Source: Caldithrix abyssi DSM 13497 (GTDB taxonomy: Bacteria > Calditrichota > Calditrichia > Calditrichales > Calditrichaceae). Taken from it: a stretch of 64,000 nucleotides of DNA. The notes beneath the pieces were generated by a model. It made no database searches. It was not told where the DNA came from and worked only from the letters and a program-made list of their open reading frames with translations. Location: contig NZ_CP018099.1 of the NCBI RefSeq assembly GCF_001886815.1, positions 2,478,501-2,542,500 of the forward strand, written 5' to 3'. Shown in pieces: positions 16,483 to 26,257 of this stretch. Position numbers and translations under genes: made by a program. How positions within the stretch are numbered: position 1 is the first letter of the stretch; every line of letters starts with the position of its first letter.

Positions 16483-17808
16483 ATGTTAACAATAGATGTG
16501 ATTAAACAACAATTTAAACAATTTGAAAGCCGTTTAAACGGGCAAAAAAAGCATCCTCTGCACCAGGTGCGCAAGGCGGCTTTAGAATTTGTAAGCCAAA
16601 GCGGATTACCGACATCGCGAGATGAAGAATGGCGTTTTACCAATCCAAAACCTTTTTTCGAAACGGAATTCCGCCTGGCCGAAAAAGCGGCGGGCGAGGC
16701 GCTGTCGATCGAGCAAATTCAGCCCTTTTTGTACAACAACTTTGAAGGCATTACCCTGGTTTTTGTCAACGGTTATTTTATGCCGCATCTTTCCACTATG
16801 GCGGAATCGAACGACAGAGTGCAGATTAGTTCCCTTAATCACGCGCTCAGCAACAAAGTAGAACTGTTGCCGGAATTAAACGAAAAAGCAGTCAATGAAT
16901 TTAATGTGTTCAGCGCTTTAAATGCCGCTTTTTTTAGCGACGGTATTATCATCGAAGTGCCGGATCATACCGTTTTAAAGGTGCCGATAAACGTACTCAA
17001 TATTGCCATGGGGCAGGGGGAAACGGTCAATAATGTCATCCGCAACGTCATCAAAGTAGGCGAGCATTCGTTTTTACGCGTTATTGAAACCTTTCTCTCT
17101 TTTTCGGACGAGCCCCATTTCACCAATGCCCTGACCGTGGTTTCGGTGAGCAATCATGCAAAGGTGATTCACAGCCACATTCAAAATGAAAATGAAAACG
17201 CCTACCACGTGGGCAACGTGCTGGTTCAGCAAAAGCACAGCAGCCGGTATGTTTCCAACAATATTACTCTGGGCGGAAAGCTGGTGCGCAACAATTTAAA
17301 AATAACCTTGCAAGGGGAATTTGCCGATGCCTCTTTAAACGGTTTTTACATGGCGCATGGTACGCAACATCACGATAATCATACGCTTATTGAGCATGCC
17401 AGCCCAAACTGCACCAGCAATGAGCTCTACCAGGGAATTTTAGCCGACAGGGCCAGCGCCGTGTTTGCGGGTAAAATTCTGGTTGAAAGAGACGCCCAAA
17501 AAACCGACGCCGTCCAGTCCAATAACTGCCTTTTGCTTTCGGACGAGGCTAAAATCGATACCATGCCCCAGCTCGAAATTTACGCAGACGACGTAAAGTG
17601 TACGCACGGCGCCACCGTGGGGCAGTTAGACGAAGAAGCGATTTTTTACTTAAGAACTCGCGGAATCTCTGAGAATCGGGCGAAAAATCTGTTGATTTAT
17701 TCCTTTGCAGAACGTATTATCGAACAGATCAAAGTAAAACCCGTAAGAGATTATGTGGATCAAAATATTTTACAACGATTTAAAGAGAGCATGAATTTTA
17801 TCAAATAG
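16483..17808 (+). CDS. sufD: Fe-S cluster assembly protein SufD
   Basis: 441-residue paralogue of SufB. The C-terminal segment (SNNCLLLSDEAKIDTMPQLEIYADDVKCTHGATVGQLDEEAIFYLRTRGI) has the conserved Cys-Thr-His region used at the SufB-SufD interface. The N-terminal region (TSRDEEWRFTNPKPF) is the usual SufD start motif. GCAGGAG precedes ATG. It completes the SufBC2D scaffold together with the two genes upstream. Confidence 0.95.
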   Translation: MLTIDVIKQQFKQFESRLNGQKKHPLHQVRKAALEFVSQSGLPTSRDEEWRFTNPKPFFETEFRLAEKAAGEALSIEQIQPFLYNNFEGITLVFVNGYFMPHLSTMAESNDRVQISSLNHALSNKVELLPELNEKAVNEFNVFSALNAAFFSDGIIIEVPDHTVLKVPINVLNIAMGQGETVNNVIRNVIKVGEHSFLRVIETFLSFSDEPHFTNALTVVSVSNHAKVIHSHIQNENENAYHVGNVLVQQKHSSRYVSNNITLGGKLVRNNLKITLQGEFADASLNGFYMAHGTQHHDNHTLIEHASPNCTSNELYQGILADRASAVFAGKILVERDAQKTDAVQSNNCLLLSDEAKIDTMPQLEIYADDVKCTHGATVGQLDEEAIFYLRTRGISENRAKNLLIYSFAERIIEQIKVKPVRDYVDQNILQRFKESMNFIK

Positions 17809-17820
17809 AATGAAGAGGGA

Positions 17821-18288
17821 ATGGCCATGGACGATCAATTCCGGGAATTGTACCAGGAAATTATTTTAGATCACAATCGTTCGCCGCGCAATTTTGGATC
17901 ATTGAAAGATGCGACACACACTCTGGAAGGACACAATCCTTTATGCGGCGATCACTATGTGATCTATTTAAAAATTAAAGATGGGCGCGTGGAAGATGTG
18001 CGCTTTGAAGGCAAAGGGTGCGCTATTTCTAAATCTTCGGCCTCAGTAATGAGCGAGTTCATAAAGGGCAAAAAAGTTTCGGAGATCGATCAGTATATTG
18101 AGCTGTTTCAAAAGATCGTGCGAGGCGAACTGGATCCGGCCGAGTATCTGGAAAAATTGGGTAAGCTGGCGGTTTTTGCCGGCGTGTCGGAATTCCCCAT
18201 GCGCGTCAAATGCGCCACGTTGCCCTGGCACACCCTGCACAACGCTTTACACGGTAAACAAAATGATCATGTTTCAACGGAGGAATGA
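17821..18288 (+). CDS. sufU: SufU-type sulfur-transfer protein
   Basis: 155 residues with the IscU/SufU fold and the three conserved Cys (C42 in LCGD, C67 in GKGCAIS, C131 in RVKCATLPW) plus D44. The ~20-residue insertion between the second and third Cys marks SufU rather than IscU. SufU proteins accept persulfide sulfur from SufS in a Zn-dependent manner. AGAGGG precedes ATG at 17821; ATG at 17827 is also possible. It sits 12 bp after sufD and 2-3 bp before the SufT-like gene. Confidence 0.95.
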   Translation: MAMDDQFRELYQEIILDHNRSPRNFGSLKDATHTLEGHNPLCGDHYVIYLKIKDGRVEDVRFEGKGCAISKSSASVMSEFIKGKKVSEIDQYIELFQKIVRGELDPAEYLEKLGKLAVFAGVSEFPMRVKCATLPWHTLHNALHGKQNDHVSTEE

Positions 18289-18290
18289 TA

Positions 18291-18605
18291 ATGAGTAAAA
18301 ATCCCATCTTTAAAGATGATGTCGTAAAAGTTTTAAAAACCGTTTATGACCCGGAAATTCCGGTAGATGTTTACGAGTTAGGTTTGATTTACGATATTTC
18401 CATTGACGAAGAGAATAATATTAAGATTGCCATGACCCTAACCACGCCCAATTGTCCGGCTGCGCAATCCCTGCCGATGCAGGTCAAGGAACGCGTTCAA
18501 CAGATTTCCGGTGTGGGCGACGTTCAGGTCGATGTGGTCTGGGACCCGCCATGGCACCCGAGCATGATGTCCGAAGTGGCAAAATTGCAATTGGGATACA
18601 TGTAA
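18291..18605 (+). CDS. SufT-like MIP18/DUF59 family Fe-S assembly factor
   Basis: 104-residue DUF59 protein: VLKTVYDPEIPVDVYELGLIYDI, then TLTTPNCPAAQSLP with the conserved Cys and VDVVWDPPWHPSMMS. SufT/PaaD-like members help transfer of Fe-S clusters to client proteins and often lie in suf operons, as here. The frame opens at 18285 (ATGATAATG). ATG at 18291 is chosen because GGAGG at 18279-18283 is 7 nt away, whereas it would be 1 nt from the first ATG. Confidence 0.9.
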   Translation: MSKNPIFKDDVVKVLKTVYDPEIPVDVYELGLIYDISIDEENNIKIAMTLTTPNCPAAQSLPMQVKERVQQISGVGDVQVDVVWDPPWHPSMMSEVAKLQLGYM

Positions 18606-18810
18606 GGTTCTTAAAACGGCAGAAAAGGATTGACTCGTTACATCCGATTTTCATTCTCGAACTCATTGAGCGGAATACGTTTGCGGAGAACAACGCATTT
18701 ACGCTTTACGATCGGGAATGAGTTGAAATTTGCGAAAACCGGCCGGGCAATCCGAGCACGGTAATAAAAAGACAACCATACAACAGTGCAACGATAGAAA
18801 AAGAAGGGGA

Positions 18811-20070
18811 ATGGTTTTGCAGATATCAGATAAGACACAGGCATCCGTTCAATTTGATCCCTATTTATACCGAAAAGATTTTCCGATTTTAGAAACCATC
18901 GTCCATGGCAAACCGCTGGTTTATTTTGACAATGCCGCCACCACGCAAAAGCCGGAAGCGGTTATTCAAACCATTGTTGATTACTACCAGGGAATGAATG
19001 CCAACGTACACCGCGCTATCCATTATTTAGGCGAAACGGCGACCATGGCCTTTGAAGAGGCGCGCCAGAAGGTGGCCAGGTTTATCAACGCGCCCAGCGC
19101 CCGGCAAATTGTCTTTACGCGCGGCACCACCGAAGCCATCAATCTGGTGGCTACAGCCTGGGGCGAAAAATTCATCTCAGCCGGCGATGAGATCATTTTA
19201 AGCGAGATGGAACATCACAGTAATCTCATTCCCTGGCAAATACTGGCCCAAAAGGTTGGCGCAAAACTGCGCTTTATTCCCTTTACCAGTGAGGGAGTTC
19301 TGGATTTTGAAGCCTTTGAAAAAATACTGAGCAATAAAACGCGAATTATTTCGTTAACCTACATGTCCAATGTTTTTGGAACGATTAACCCCATTAAACG
19401 CATTATCCGCATGGCAAAAGACCGGGGAATACCGGTATTGTTAGACGGGGCGCAAAGCGTTCCCCATTTGCCCACCGACGTTCAAGCTCTGGATTGCGAT
19501 TTTTTGGCTTTTTCGGGTCATAAAATGCTGGGTCCAACTGGTATTGGCGTATTGTACGCTAAAATTAATCATCTTGAAAACATGAACCCCTACCAGGGCG
19601 GGGGAGAGATGATTCAGTCTGTGTGGCTGGAGCGCGCCACCTGGAATGAGATTCCTTACAAATTTGAAGCCGGTACGCCCAATATCGCCGGCGCCATTGC
19701 TCTGGGCGCTGCCGTTGATTATTTAAGCGCCGTCGGCATGAAAAACATTACCCTTTACGAGCAGGAACTGACCACTTACGCCCTTAAAAAATTAGCCGAA
19801 TTGGACGAGCTTGTGATCTACGGCAATGCGCCGGAAAGGGGCGGCGTGATCTCCTTTAATCTGGGCGAGGTTCATCCCCACGATCTTTCTCACTTTCTGG
19901 ATCAACAGGGAATTGCCGTGCGGGCCGGTCATCATTGCGCACAGCCCATCATGCGTAAGCTGGACATCGCCGCTACTACCAGAGCCAGTTTTTATTTTTA
20001 CAATACGTTCGAAGAAATTGATTATTTTGTGGAGCAATTGAAAGAAGCCATAACATTTTTTAATCCCTGA
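18811..20070 (+). CDS. sufS: Cysteine desulfurase SufS
   Basis: 419-residue group II cysteine desulfurase, a PLP enzyme that takes sulfur from L-cysteine and gives it to SufU. PLP lysine K238 (AFSGHKMLGPTGIG), active Cys C376 (RAGHHCAQP), and DNAATTQKP and NVHRAIHYL at the N-terminus. The frame is open from a TTG at 18730, but ATG at 18811 preceded by AAGAAGGGGA matches the family start. About 200 bp without a gene separate it from the SufT-like gene; it may have an additional promoter there. Confidence 0.96.
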   Translation: MVLQISDKTQASVQFDPYLYRKDFPILETIVHGKPLVYFDNAATTQKPEAVIQTIVDYYQGMNANVHRAIHYLGETATMAFEEARQKVARFINAPSARQIVFTRGTTEAINLVATAWGEKFISAGDEIILSEMEHHSNLIPWQILAQKVGAKLRFIPFTSEGVLDFEAFEKILSNKTRIISLTYMSNVFGTINPIKRIIRMAKDRGIPVLLDGAQSVPHLPTDVQALDCDFLAFSGHKMLGPTGIGVLYAKINHLENMNPYQGGGEMIQSVWLERATWNEIPYKFEAGTPNIAGAIALGAAVDYLSAVGMKNITLYEQELTTYALKKLAELDELVIYGNAPERGGVISFNLGEVHPHDLSHFLDQQGIAVRAGHHCAQPIMRKLDIAATTRASFYFYNTFEEIDYFVEQLKEAITFFNP

Positions 20071-20140
20071 AAAATTTTACTGGTCAGTTTCCAATCTACA
20101 TCACTTATTTTAATTCATTCGTTGACGATATTTAATTCAG

Positions 20141-20180
20141 CTTAATCAGGATGCAAAATCCTGATTAAGTTTGTCTTTTT
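20141..20180 (+). terminator. Rho-independent terminator of the suf operon
   Basis: Perfect 12-bp stem CTTAATCAGGAT / ATCCTGATTAAG with the 5-nt loop GCAAA, followed by TTTGTCTTTTT. It lies 70 bp after sufS. Confidence 0.85.
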
Positions 20181-20269
20181 GTAAGGTCTGTTTTGCCTTC
20201 ATCGTTCATTGAACAGAATTAGCCATAGGGCTTAAAACGCTTATTTACCTTCATTTGGGGGATAAAAAT

Positions 20270-21442
20270 TTGTTTGGTAAACCGGGATTTAAAAAAGATT
20301 TTATTTCTGACAAAGAAAAAAAAGAAATACTGAGGCGGCGCCAGGCTTTCACCAATCCGATTATCGCCGTTACCGGTAATTTAGGCAAAACTTCAACCAT
20401 TTCCATGATCGAGACCATCCTCTCCGCGCGGGGCAAAGTATTAAGGCATCCAAACGGTTGCGGAAATCTGCAAAATAATTTCAGTACTTTAAAAAAACTA
20501 AACAATACTTACGATTTTGGTTTATTTGAGCTCAACCATCAAAAGGGCCGGCAATTTGTTGAGCTGGTTCATTTAATCCGCCCCAATATCGCCATTGTAA
20601 CCAACCTGGGAGATGCGCACCTTAACTATCTGGAGCGCATGATTCGGCAGGCCATCGAAAAGGCTTCGTTGCTAAAATACATGGATCAGGACGGAATCGC
20701 CATTTTAAATAAGGACGATGAACTCAGTTACAACATTGTAAAACAAATTAAAAATTTGAATGTCATTCAATTCGGTTTAAATCCGCACGCCGATTTTTAT
20801 GCCACCGACATCGAGCAATTTGGGCCGGGCGGCATGCGTTTTAAGTTGAACGGTCGTTTTGAAATTCAACTACCCATTTTTTCCATTCAGGATCTGTACA
20901 ATTTTTTGGCTGCCGTGGCGGCGGTGGCGCACATTGGCTTCAGTTTGAACGATGTGGTGGAAATATTAAATACAAAATTTTCTCTGCCTGAAGGACGCGG
21001 CAAAGTTCTAAAATACGGATCGATTTATGTGATCGACGAAAGCTACATCAGCACCCCGCGTTCGGTAAGCAAAGCGGCGCGCGTGCTCTCCACCTTTGAG
21101 CAGTATTCTGAACAACTGGTATTGATCGTCGGCGATATGGCGGATGCCGGCATAAACGTGGAGCAGCAACACATTAATATGGGCTATTTTTTGTCCGCTT
21201 TGCCCATTGATTTATTGATCACCGTTGGCGAGTATGCCAAATTTATTGGCAAGGGATTTGAATTTATTAAAACTTCTAAAAAACTCTGCTTTTCGGTTAA
21301 TTCGCTAAACGAAGTCTTTGAAATTTTAGACATTCATCTTAAGAACAAAAGCACCATTGCCATTAAAGGATTAGGAAAGGTTGCCATGCATCGATTTCAA
21401 TCGTATTTTAAAACGCAGCAACCAGTAAGTACAATCAATTAA
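20270..21442 (+). CDS. MurF-like Mur ligase family protein
   Basis: About 390 residues with a Mur-ligase P-loop (AVTGNLGKTST, a variant of GTxGKT), central domain ELNHQKG...RPNIAIVTNLGDAHLNYL and C-terminal domain (EGRGKVLKYGSIYVIDESY, LVLIVGDMADAG), as in MurF/UDP-MurNAc-tripeptide ligase relatives. It lacks a clear N-terminal UDP-binding domain of full length and is shorter than MurF (about 450). The role may be a peptide-ligase variant rather than the housekeeping enzyme. No ATG is available before the P-loop. TTG at 20270 with GGGGG 8 nt upstream is the best start; TTG at 20255 is the longest. The OmpA-family gene follows after 10 bp. Confidence 0.75.
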   Translation: MFGKPGFKKDFISDKEKKEILRRRQAFTNPIIAVTGNLGKTSTISMIETILSARGKVLRHPNGCGNLQNNFSTLKKLNNTYDFGLFELNHQKGRQFVELVHLIRPNIAIVTNLGDAHLNYLERMIRQAIEKASLLKYMDQDGIAILNKDDELSYNIVKQIKNLNVIQFGLNPHADFYATDIEQFGPGGMRFKLNGRFEIQLPIFSIQDLYNFLAAVAAVAHIGFSLNDVVEILNTKFSLPEGRGKVLKYGSIYVIDESYISTPRSVSKAARVLSTFEQYSEQLVLIVGDMADAGINVEQQHINMGYFLSALPIDLLITVGEYAKFIGKGFEFIKTSKKLCFSVNSLNEVFEILDIHLKNKSTIAIKGLGKVAMHRFQSYFKTQQPVSTIN

Positions 21443-21452
21443 TGGCAGTACC

Positions 21453-22862
21453 ATGAAAAAAAATTATTTTTCTTTTGTTGTTCTCATCATCTTAAGCAGC
21501 GCCTGCCTCAGCCTGGCGCAAATGCAGCCCAAATCTGAAATCTTCGGCAAATACGATCGCCTGCTAAAACAACTGCAAGAATCCGGAGCGCAAATCTATT
21601 CGCCGGAGAGTTACGAAAAAGCGATTGAATATTACAGCGAAGCTTCCGAGGATTTTGATAAGCAAAAAGACCTCAAAGAGATCAAGGAAAAACTTTTACG
21701 TTTTCAAACCTATGCGCTGGAAGGCTTGAAAAATGTGGAGATTGCTCAAAGCTGGCTGGACGAAGCCATCAAAATGCGAGAAAAGGCGCTGGATGTGGGC
21801 GCGCCGCAATTTGCTGCAAAGCTCTGGGAGCGGGCGGAAAAAAAGTTTAAGCGCGCCGTAGAAAATATCGAAGACAATGACCGGGAAGATGTTTTGAAAT
21901 ATGGCAGCGAAGCCAGAGAGCTTTACGACCAGGCCGTTCGCCAGGCGCTGATCAACAGCCTATTAGATGAACCGCGCCAGTTAATCGCTAAGGCCAGAGA
22001 AGAAGACGCGCCAGAATTATGCTATCAGACCTACATGGCAGCCCTCAACGCCTTGCATGACACGGAAGAGATGATAAACGCCAACCCCGACTCGCTCGAT
22101 TCGGCCAGGCTTAAGGCCGATCAGGCGGCGTACCAGGCGCGCCATGCATTGTATCTGGCCAGAATGATCAAAGAGTTAAGAAAAAAAGACAAAAATTGGG
22201 AATTGTTAATCTTAAAATTCGAAGACCTGATCAAAAACATCGCCATTCCCTTCAATTATAATCCTCAATTTGACGAAGGTTTTGACAAACCGGTGCAGAC
22301 CATCATCGGTTATATTGCCAACCTGAAAAATGAAAATAAGCGCTTGGTTAAAGAAAACGCAGAGTTAAAAAAAGAAATTAACCAGATCAAAGAAAAAGAA
22401 ACCAATCTCTCCGTGGAACTGCAAAAGAGGCTGGAGCTGGAGAATAAAATTAAGAAGATAAAGGAATTGTTTGAGCCAGGCGAGGCCGAAGTGCTGGTGC
22501 AGGATGATAATCTATTGATTCGCTTATTCGGATTAAAATTCCAGCCGGGAAAGGCTATCATCCAGCCAGAATATTTTTCTCTTTTGACCAAAGTGCAGCG
22601 CGCCATTTACGAATTTCCCGATAGCTATATTCTGGTCGAAGGGCACACCGACGCCTCGGGGAGTTCCTATAAAAATAAGGTACTGTCACAACAAAGAGCA
22701 AAGGCCGTAAAAGAGTATTTGATCGCCAATCTTGATCTCAAAGATTCGCAGATAGAAGCCATTGGGCGAGGCGACCAGGAGCCCATTGCCAGCAATAAAA
22801 CGGCGGAAGGGCGAGCCAAAAACCGGCGGATCGATATCCGTATTGCGCTGCCCATCGATTAG
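21453..22862 (+). CDS. OmpA-family peptidoglycan-associated protein with long helical region
   Basis: Signal peptide (residues 1-22, ending LSLA), a long alpha-helical, charged region about 30-330 including a coiled coil (ENKRLVKENAELKKEINQIKEKE), and a C-terminal OmpA domain with the peptidoglycan-binding pattern VEGHTDASGSSYKNKVLSQQRA...IGRGDQEPIASNKTAEGRAKNRRIDI. It probably anchors the outer membrane or an envelope complex to peptidoglycan. It is 10 bp after the Mur ligase-like gene, and the pair likely share a transcript and a cell-wall role. No lipobox Cys follows the signal peptide cleavage site. Confidence 0.85.
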   Translation: MKKNYFSFVVLIILSSACLSLAQMQPKSEIFGKYDRLLKQLQESGAQIYSPESYEKAIEYYSEASEDFDKQKDLKEIKEKLLRFQTYALEGLKNVEIAQSWLDEAIKMREKALDVGAPQFAAKLWERAEKKFKRAVENIEDNDREDVLKYGSEARELYDQAVRQALINSLLDEPRQLIAKAREEDAPELCYQTYMAALNALHDTEEMINANPDSLDSARLKADQAAYQARHALYLARMIKELRKKDKNWELLILKFEDLIKNIAIPFNYNPQFDEGFDKPVQTIIGYIANLKNENKRLVKENAELKKEINQIKEKETNLSVELQKRLELENKIKKIKELFEPGEAEVLVQDDNLLIRLFGLKFQPGKAIIQPEYFSLLTKVQRAIYEFPDSYILVEGHTDASGSSYKNKVLSQQRAKAVKEYLIANLDLKDSQIEAIGRGDQEPIASNKTAEGRAKNRRIDIRIALPID

Positions 22863-23073
22863 TTTTCTTAAAAGTAAGAAAAACCATTTTGTATTCTTTG
22901 AACTGTAGGAATGCAAAGTGGTTCTGATTTAGTGAATCAAAAGGTAACGCTTTCTTTTTTAACCTTAAAAATATTAAAAGGTTAAAACGAAAAGGATGGT
23001 CTTTTTGCACGCCTTTTTTCTGCCTAAAAATGGCCTTTTGTAAACTGGCACTGGTTTTGCAAATAATAATATT

Positions 23074-23487
23074 ATGCAAAACAATGGAAGACTTTTCAGA
23101 AATAATTTACTGGTAATCGATCCTGATCATGAATTTTGTAAAAACGTCGGGATGTATCTGGAAGACAGTTTCAATGTTTACATCCGCGACAATGTGGAAT
23201 ATTTAGATTACACGATTATTTTGAACAGGATCGATCTGGTTATTGTAAATGTGGACAATGCCGACGAAAATTTATTAAAAGAACTGTTTAATTTAAAGCA
23301 GCAACACCAGAACGTAAAAATTATCCTCATGTACACCTTTATTCCTGACAAACCCGAAATTCGACGCCAGTTAAAAAAAATAGCAGACGCCCTGATTACC
23401 AAACCATTTGACGTTGAACTGCTTAAAATAAAAATAGAATGCCTGTTAAAAGGCTTTCGCCCGCAAAAACAACTCGATTATTTTTAG
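23074..23487 (+). CDS. Stand-alone pseudo-receiver domain protein
   Basis: 137 residues with CheY-like fold order: LLVIDPDHEF at the first strand, DLVIVNVDNAD at the third, ALITKPFDVELL at the end. K110 is kept. The phosphoacceptor Asp is replaced by N59, and one of the acidic pair by Pro (D16-P17). Phosphorylation by a histidine kinase is therefore unlikely. It may act by protein contact. It stands alone 120 bp upstream of glnA, with no kinase nearby. The start ATG lacks a clear ribosome site. Confidence 0.7.
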   Translation: MQNNGRLFRNNLLVIDPDHEFCKNVGMYLEDSFNVYIRDNVEYLDYTIILNRIDLVIVNVDNADENLLKELFNLKQQHQNVKIILMYTFIPDKPEIRRQLKKIADALITKPFDVELLKIKIECLLKGFRPQKQLDYF

Positions 23488-23605
23488 CGATCCTTTTTTA
23501 AAAAAGCTCTTAACACACTCAAAATTTTCTGCAACACATTTTTAAATTTCTTAAATTGTTTTACTTTTAACTTTGCTAAAAAGATGTGACTCGAAAGGAG
23601 CAAAT

Positions 23606-24979
23606 ATGTACGATGCAAAAAAGATACAAGAGATTTTAAAAGATCATCGCGTGGAATTTATCGATTTAAAAGTTTGCGATCTGCAGGGCAGGCTGCACCA
23701 TCTCACGTTGCCATACTCCGAAAAAGTTCTGGATAAGTTAATGACCGAAGGCGTTGGCTTTGACGGTTCCAGTTACGGGTTCAGAAGGGTAGAAAACAGC
23801 GATATGATTATGAAACCGGACCTGGATACGTGTATGTTTGATCCCTTTCGCGAAGCGCCGACCATCAGTTGTTTTACCAAAGTCTTTAATACCGACGACC
23901 AAAATACGCCTTACCAGTACGATTTGCGCAACATGGCTGTAAGGGCGGAACAACTTTTACAAAAATACGGGATCGGCAGTAAATCTCAATGGGGACCGGA
24001 ATTTGAATTTTACATATTAAATAGCGTGGATTTTAAAGTAAACGCTCATGAGTCTTACATAAAAATTGAATCGGAGGAGCAATTTGGCTTTAATGGCTAC
24101 CATATTGCAAATCCGTTTGATTTGTACGACGATTTTAGAGATGAGGCGACCCGTCTGTTAATTAAATGCGGTATTCCCGTAAAATATCATCACCATGAAG
24201 TGGGCAATCTGGGCCAGCAGGAGATCGAGATTTTTTTTAACGATTTATTGAAGAGCGCGGATATCATCGTGTTAACCAAATACATTTTACATAATCTCGC
24301 GGCGCAAAAAGATTTACGATTAACCTTTATGCCCAAACCCATCTACAAACAGGCCGGAAGCGGCATGCACCTGCACCATTTTCTGGTGGATGCGGAAATG
24401 AAAAATGTTTTTTACCAGAAAGGCGGCTATGCCAATCTCAATCAGAATGCGCTGTATTACATCGGCGGCGTATTAAAACATGCGGCTGCCCTGTGCGCTT
24501 TTACCAATCCAACAACCAATTCTTACAAGCGTCTGGTTCCCGGTGTGGAAGCGCCCACGGCCATCAATTTTGGTCAGGCCAACCGCGCCTCATGCGTGCG
24601 TATTCCCCGTTATGTTAAAAATCCTCAGGAAGCCCGTTTCGAATATCGGCCGCCGGATGCCACGGCCAATCCGTATCTGGCCTTGACCGCTATTTTAATG
24701 GCAGGCATCGATGGCATTATCAACAAAATTGATCCTGTAAAAGAAGGGTTTGGCCCCTATGAGGCGGACGACTTCGATCCTAAAATTCTCATGCGTTACC
24801 TGCCTTTTAGCTTGAATGCCGCTCTGGATGCTCTGAAAAACGACTATCAGTTTTTGTTGCGCGACGGAATTTTTGATATCGGCCTCATTGAACACTGGAT
24901 TGATATTAAGTCCAGAGAGTTTAATGAAGTTTCTAACTGGCCAAGTCCGGTTGAATTTCAACTGTATTTTGATTTATAA
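23606..24979 (+). CDS. glnA: Glutamine synthetase type I
   Basis: 457-residue GSI: N-terminal beta-grasp (VEFIDLKVCDLQGRLHHLTLP), GFDGSS, catalytic-domain motifs EFEFYIL, GQQEIEIFF, AGSGMHLHHFL, NPTTNSYKRLVPG and RIPRYVKNPQEARFEYRPPDATANPYLALTAILMAG. It makes glutamine from glutamate, ammonia and ATP. I see no adenylylation-type NLYDLP tyrosine motif near the C-terminus, which fits the GSI-alpha style of feedback control. ATG at 23606 with GAAAGGAG is preferred to the longer frame from 23573. Confidence 0.95.
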   Translation: MYDAKKIQEILKDHRVEFIDLKVCDLQGRLHHLTLPYSEKVLDKLMTEGVGFDGSSYGFRRVENSDMIMKPDLDTCMFDPFREAPTISCFTKVFNTDDQNTPYQYDLRNMAVRAEQLLQKYGIGSKSQWGPEFEFYILNSVDFKVNAHESYIKIESEEQFGFNGYHIANPFDLYDDFRDEATRLLIKCGIPVKYHHHEVGNLGQQEIEIFFNDLLKSADIIVLTKYILHNLAAQKDLRLTFMPKPIYKQAGSGMHLHHFLVDAEMKNVFYQKGGYANLNQNALYYIGGVLKHAAALCAFTNPTTNSYKRLVPGVEAPTAINFGQANRASCVRIPRYVKNPQEARFEYRPPDATANPYLALTAILMAGIDGIINKIDPVKEGFGPYEADDFDPKILMRYLPFSLNAALDALKNDYQFLLRDGIFDIGLIEHWIDIKSREFNEVSNWPSPVEFQLYFDL

Positions 24980-25025
24980 CGAAGCGTCGGCATTTGTACC
25001 AGCAATAACGCGCACGGTTAAGTTC

Positions 25026-25056
25026 AACAGGGGGCCGTAATCGGCCCTGTTTGATT
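25026..25056 (+). terminator. Possible terminator after glnA
   Basis: ACAGGGGGCCG and CGGCCCTGT form a GC-rich stem with a bulge and a TAAT-size loop, followed by a weak T stretch (TTTGATTACTATT). Placement 50 bp after glnA supports termination, but the U-tract is poor. Confidence 0.4.
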
Positions 25057-25105
25057 ACTATTGAATCCTTATAGCAATTATCTTAAATTGGACTTAACTT
25101 TTGTC

Positions 25106-26257
25106 ATGGAGGAATTCGATCTCTTGAAGCCCTTTAAGTTTATTAATGAATTTCGGATTGCCGATCATCAATTTCAGATAAAAACCGAATTGAGAGAAAA
25201 GCAGATAGAAGCCACCGTTACGGAAGAAGGGAAATTGCTGTACCAGAAATGGTATCCGGTAAATTCCGGTTTCCTGGCCGATGAGGATGAGCTGTGGAAT
25301 GAACGCGCCCGGGAAGCGCATGAACAGGTAATCGAAGAAATCGAAACGCTGTTTACCATTAAAGAACGCATTAAAGAAGTGACCCAGGCCGTCTATCACT
25401 ATCGGTTCGGACGTGTGCTGTTTGCTTTTAATTTACTGGACGAGGCAAAAGAAGAATTTCAGTTCGCCATTGATTTGAGAGCCGATTTCATCAAAGCCTA
25501 TCGAAAATTAGCCGCCTGTTATTTAAAAGAACGCAATTACCGACAAGCTGCCGACACGCTGAAAAAAACACTGGAAACAACAGAGCCCTTTCCGGACTTG
25601 CTGAATGATCTGGGGGTTGCCTACACACTTAGCGGTGAATATAGGCGGGCTAAAGATTGCTTTTCGCAGGCCCTGGAAAAAAAGCCTGACTTTCAGGAAG
25701 CCAATTTTAATCTTGGCATTTTATTGTTGCTTTCCAGCTACGAAGCCGATAGCGATCACAAAGTGGCCCTACCGGTGCGCGTGATTCGTTCCCTGCATTC
25801 CCTAAAAGGGGCCTCTTATTTGAGAAATAGCGGATGGAAAGAAAAAATCGAAACGCTGCTGGGAAAAATTGAAAAGAAGAAATATGAGGGGCTTCTGCCT
25901 GAATTGCTTGATTTGCAATTCCAGTTAGCTACCAGAGAGGATCCGATCGCGGTGAAATTTGATTTTTTCTTTTTAAAGTTTATGTATGGCAAAATGAAAA
26001 TGGATGTGGAATCCATCCGCTTTTATGAAAACTGGCTTTCTGAAAATATTCAAAATTTCAAATACGCGGACTATTGGAACGACATGGGCGTTATTCATCT
26101 GATTCAATGCCGGAATTATTTTTTAAATGCTCTGGAAGAAATTGAGAAGGCTCACCAGTTAAACCCCAATTTTGAAGAGGCCGCCGAAAATCTAGAAAAA
26201 ATCAAAAGGATTAAAAACGGCTTTTTAATCCTTTTGCGCGCTTTGCTTAAAAAATAA
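25106..26257 (+). CDS. Tetratricopeptide repeat protein
   Basis: About 383 residues, cytoplasmic in appearance with no signal peptide. Several TPR units are visible (VLFAFNLLDEAKEEFQFAIDLRADFIKAYRKLAACYLKERNYRQAADTLKKTLE; LLNDLGVAYTLSGEYRRAKDCFSQALEKKPDFQEANFNLGILLL) and another near the C-terminus (WNDMGVIHLIQCRNYFLNALEEIEKAHQLNP). The first 80 residues form a separate beta-rich domain I do not recognise. The frame opens at a TTG at 25061; ATG at 25106 is the first ATG, and neither has a good ribosome site. The partner is unknown. Confidence 0.75.
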   Translation: MEEFDLLKPFKFINEFRIADHQFQIKTELREKQIEATVTEEGKLLYQKWYPVNSGFLADEDELWNERAREAHEQVIEEIETLFTIKERIKEVTQAVYHYRFGRVLFAFNLLDEAKEEFQFAIDLRADFIKAYRKLAACYLKERNYRQAADTLKKTLETTEPFPDLLNDLGVAYTLSGEYRRAKDCFSQALEKKPDFQEANFNLGILLLLSSYEADSDHKVALPVRVIRSLHSLKGASYLRNSGWKEKIETLLGKIEKKKYEGLLPELLDLQFQLATREDPIAVKFDFFFLKFMYGKMKMDVESIRFYENWLSENIQNFKYADYWNDMGVIHLIQCRNYFLNALEEIEKAHQLNPNFEEAAENLEKIKRIKNGFLILLRALLKK

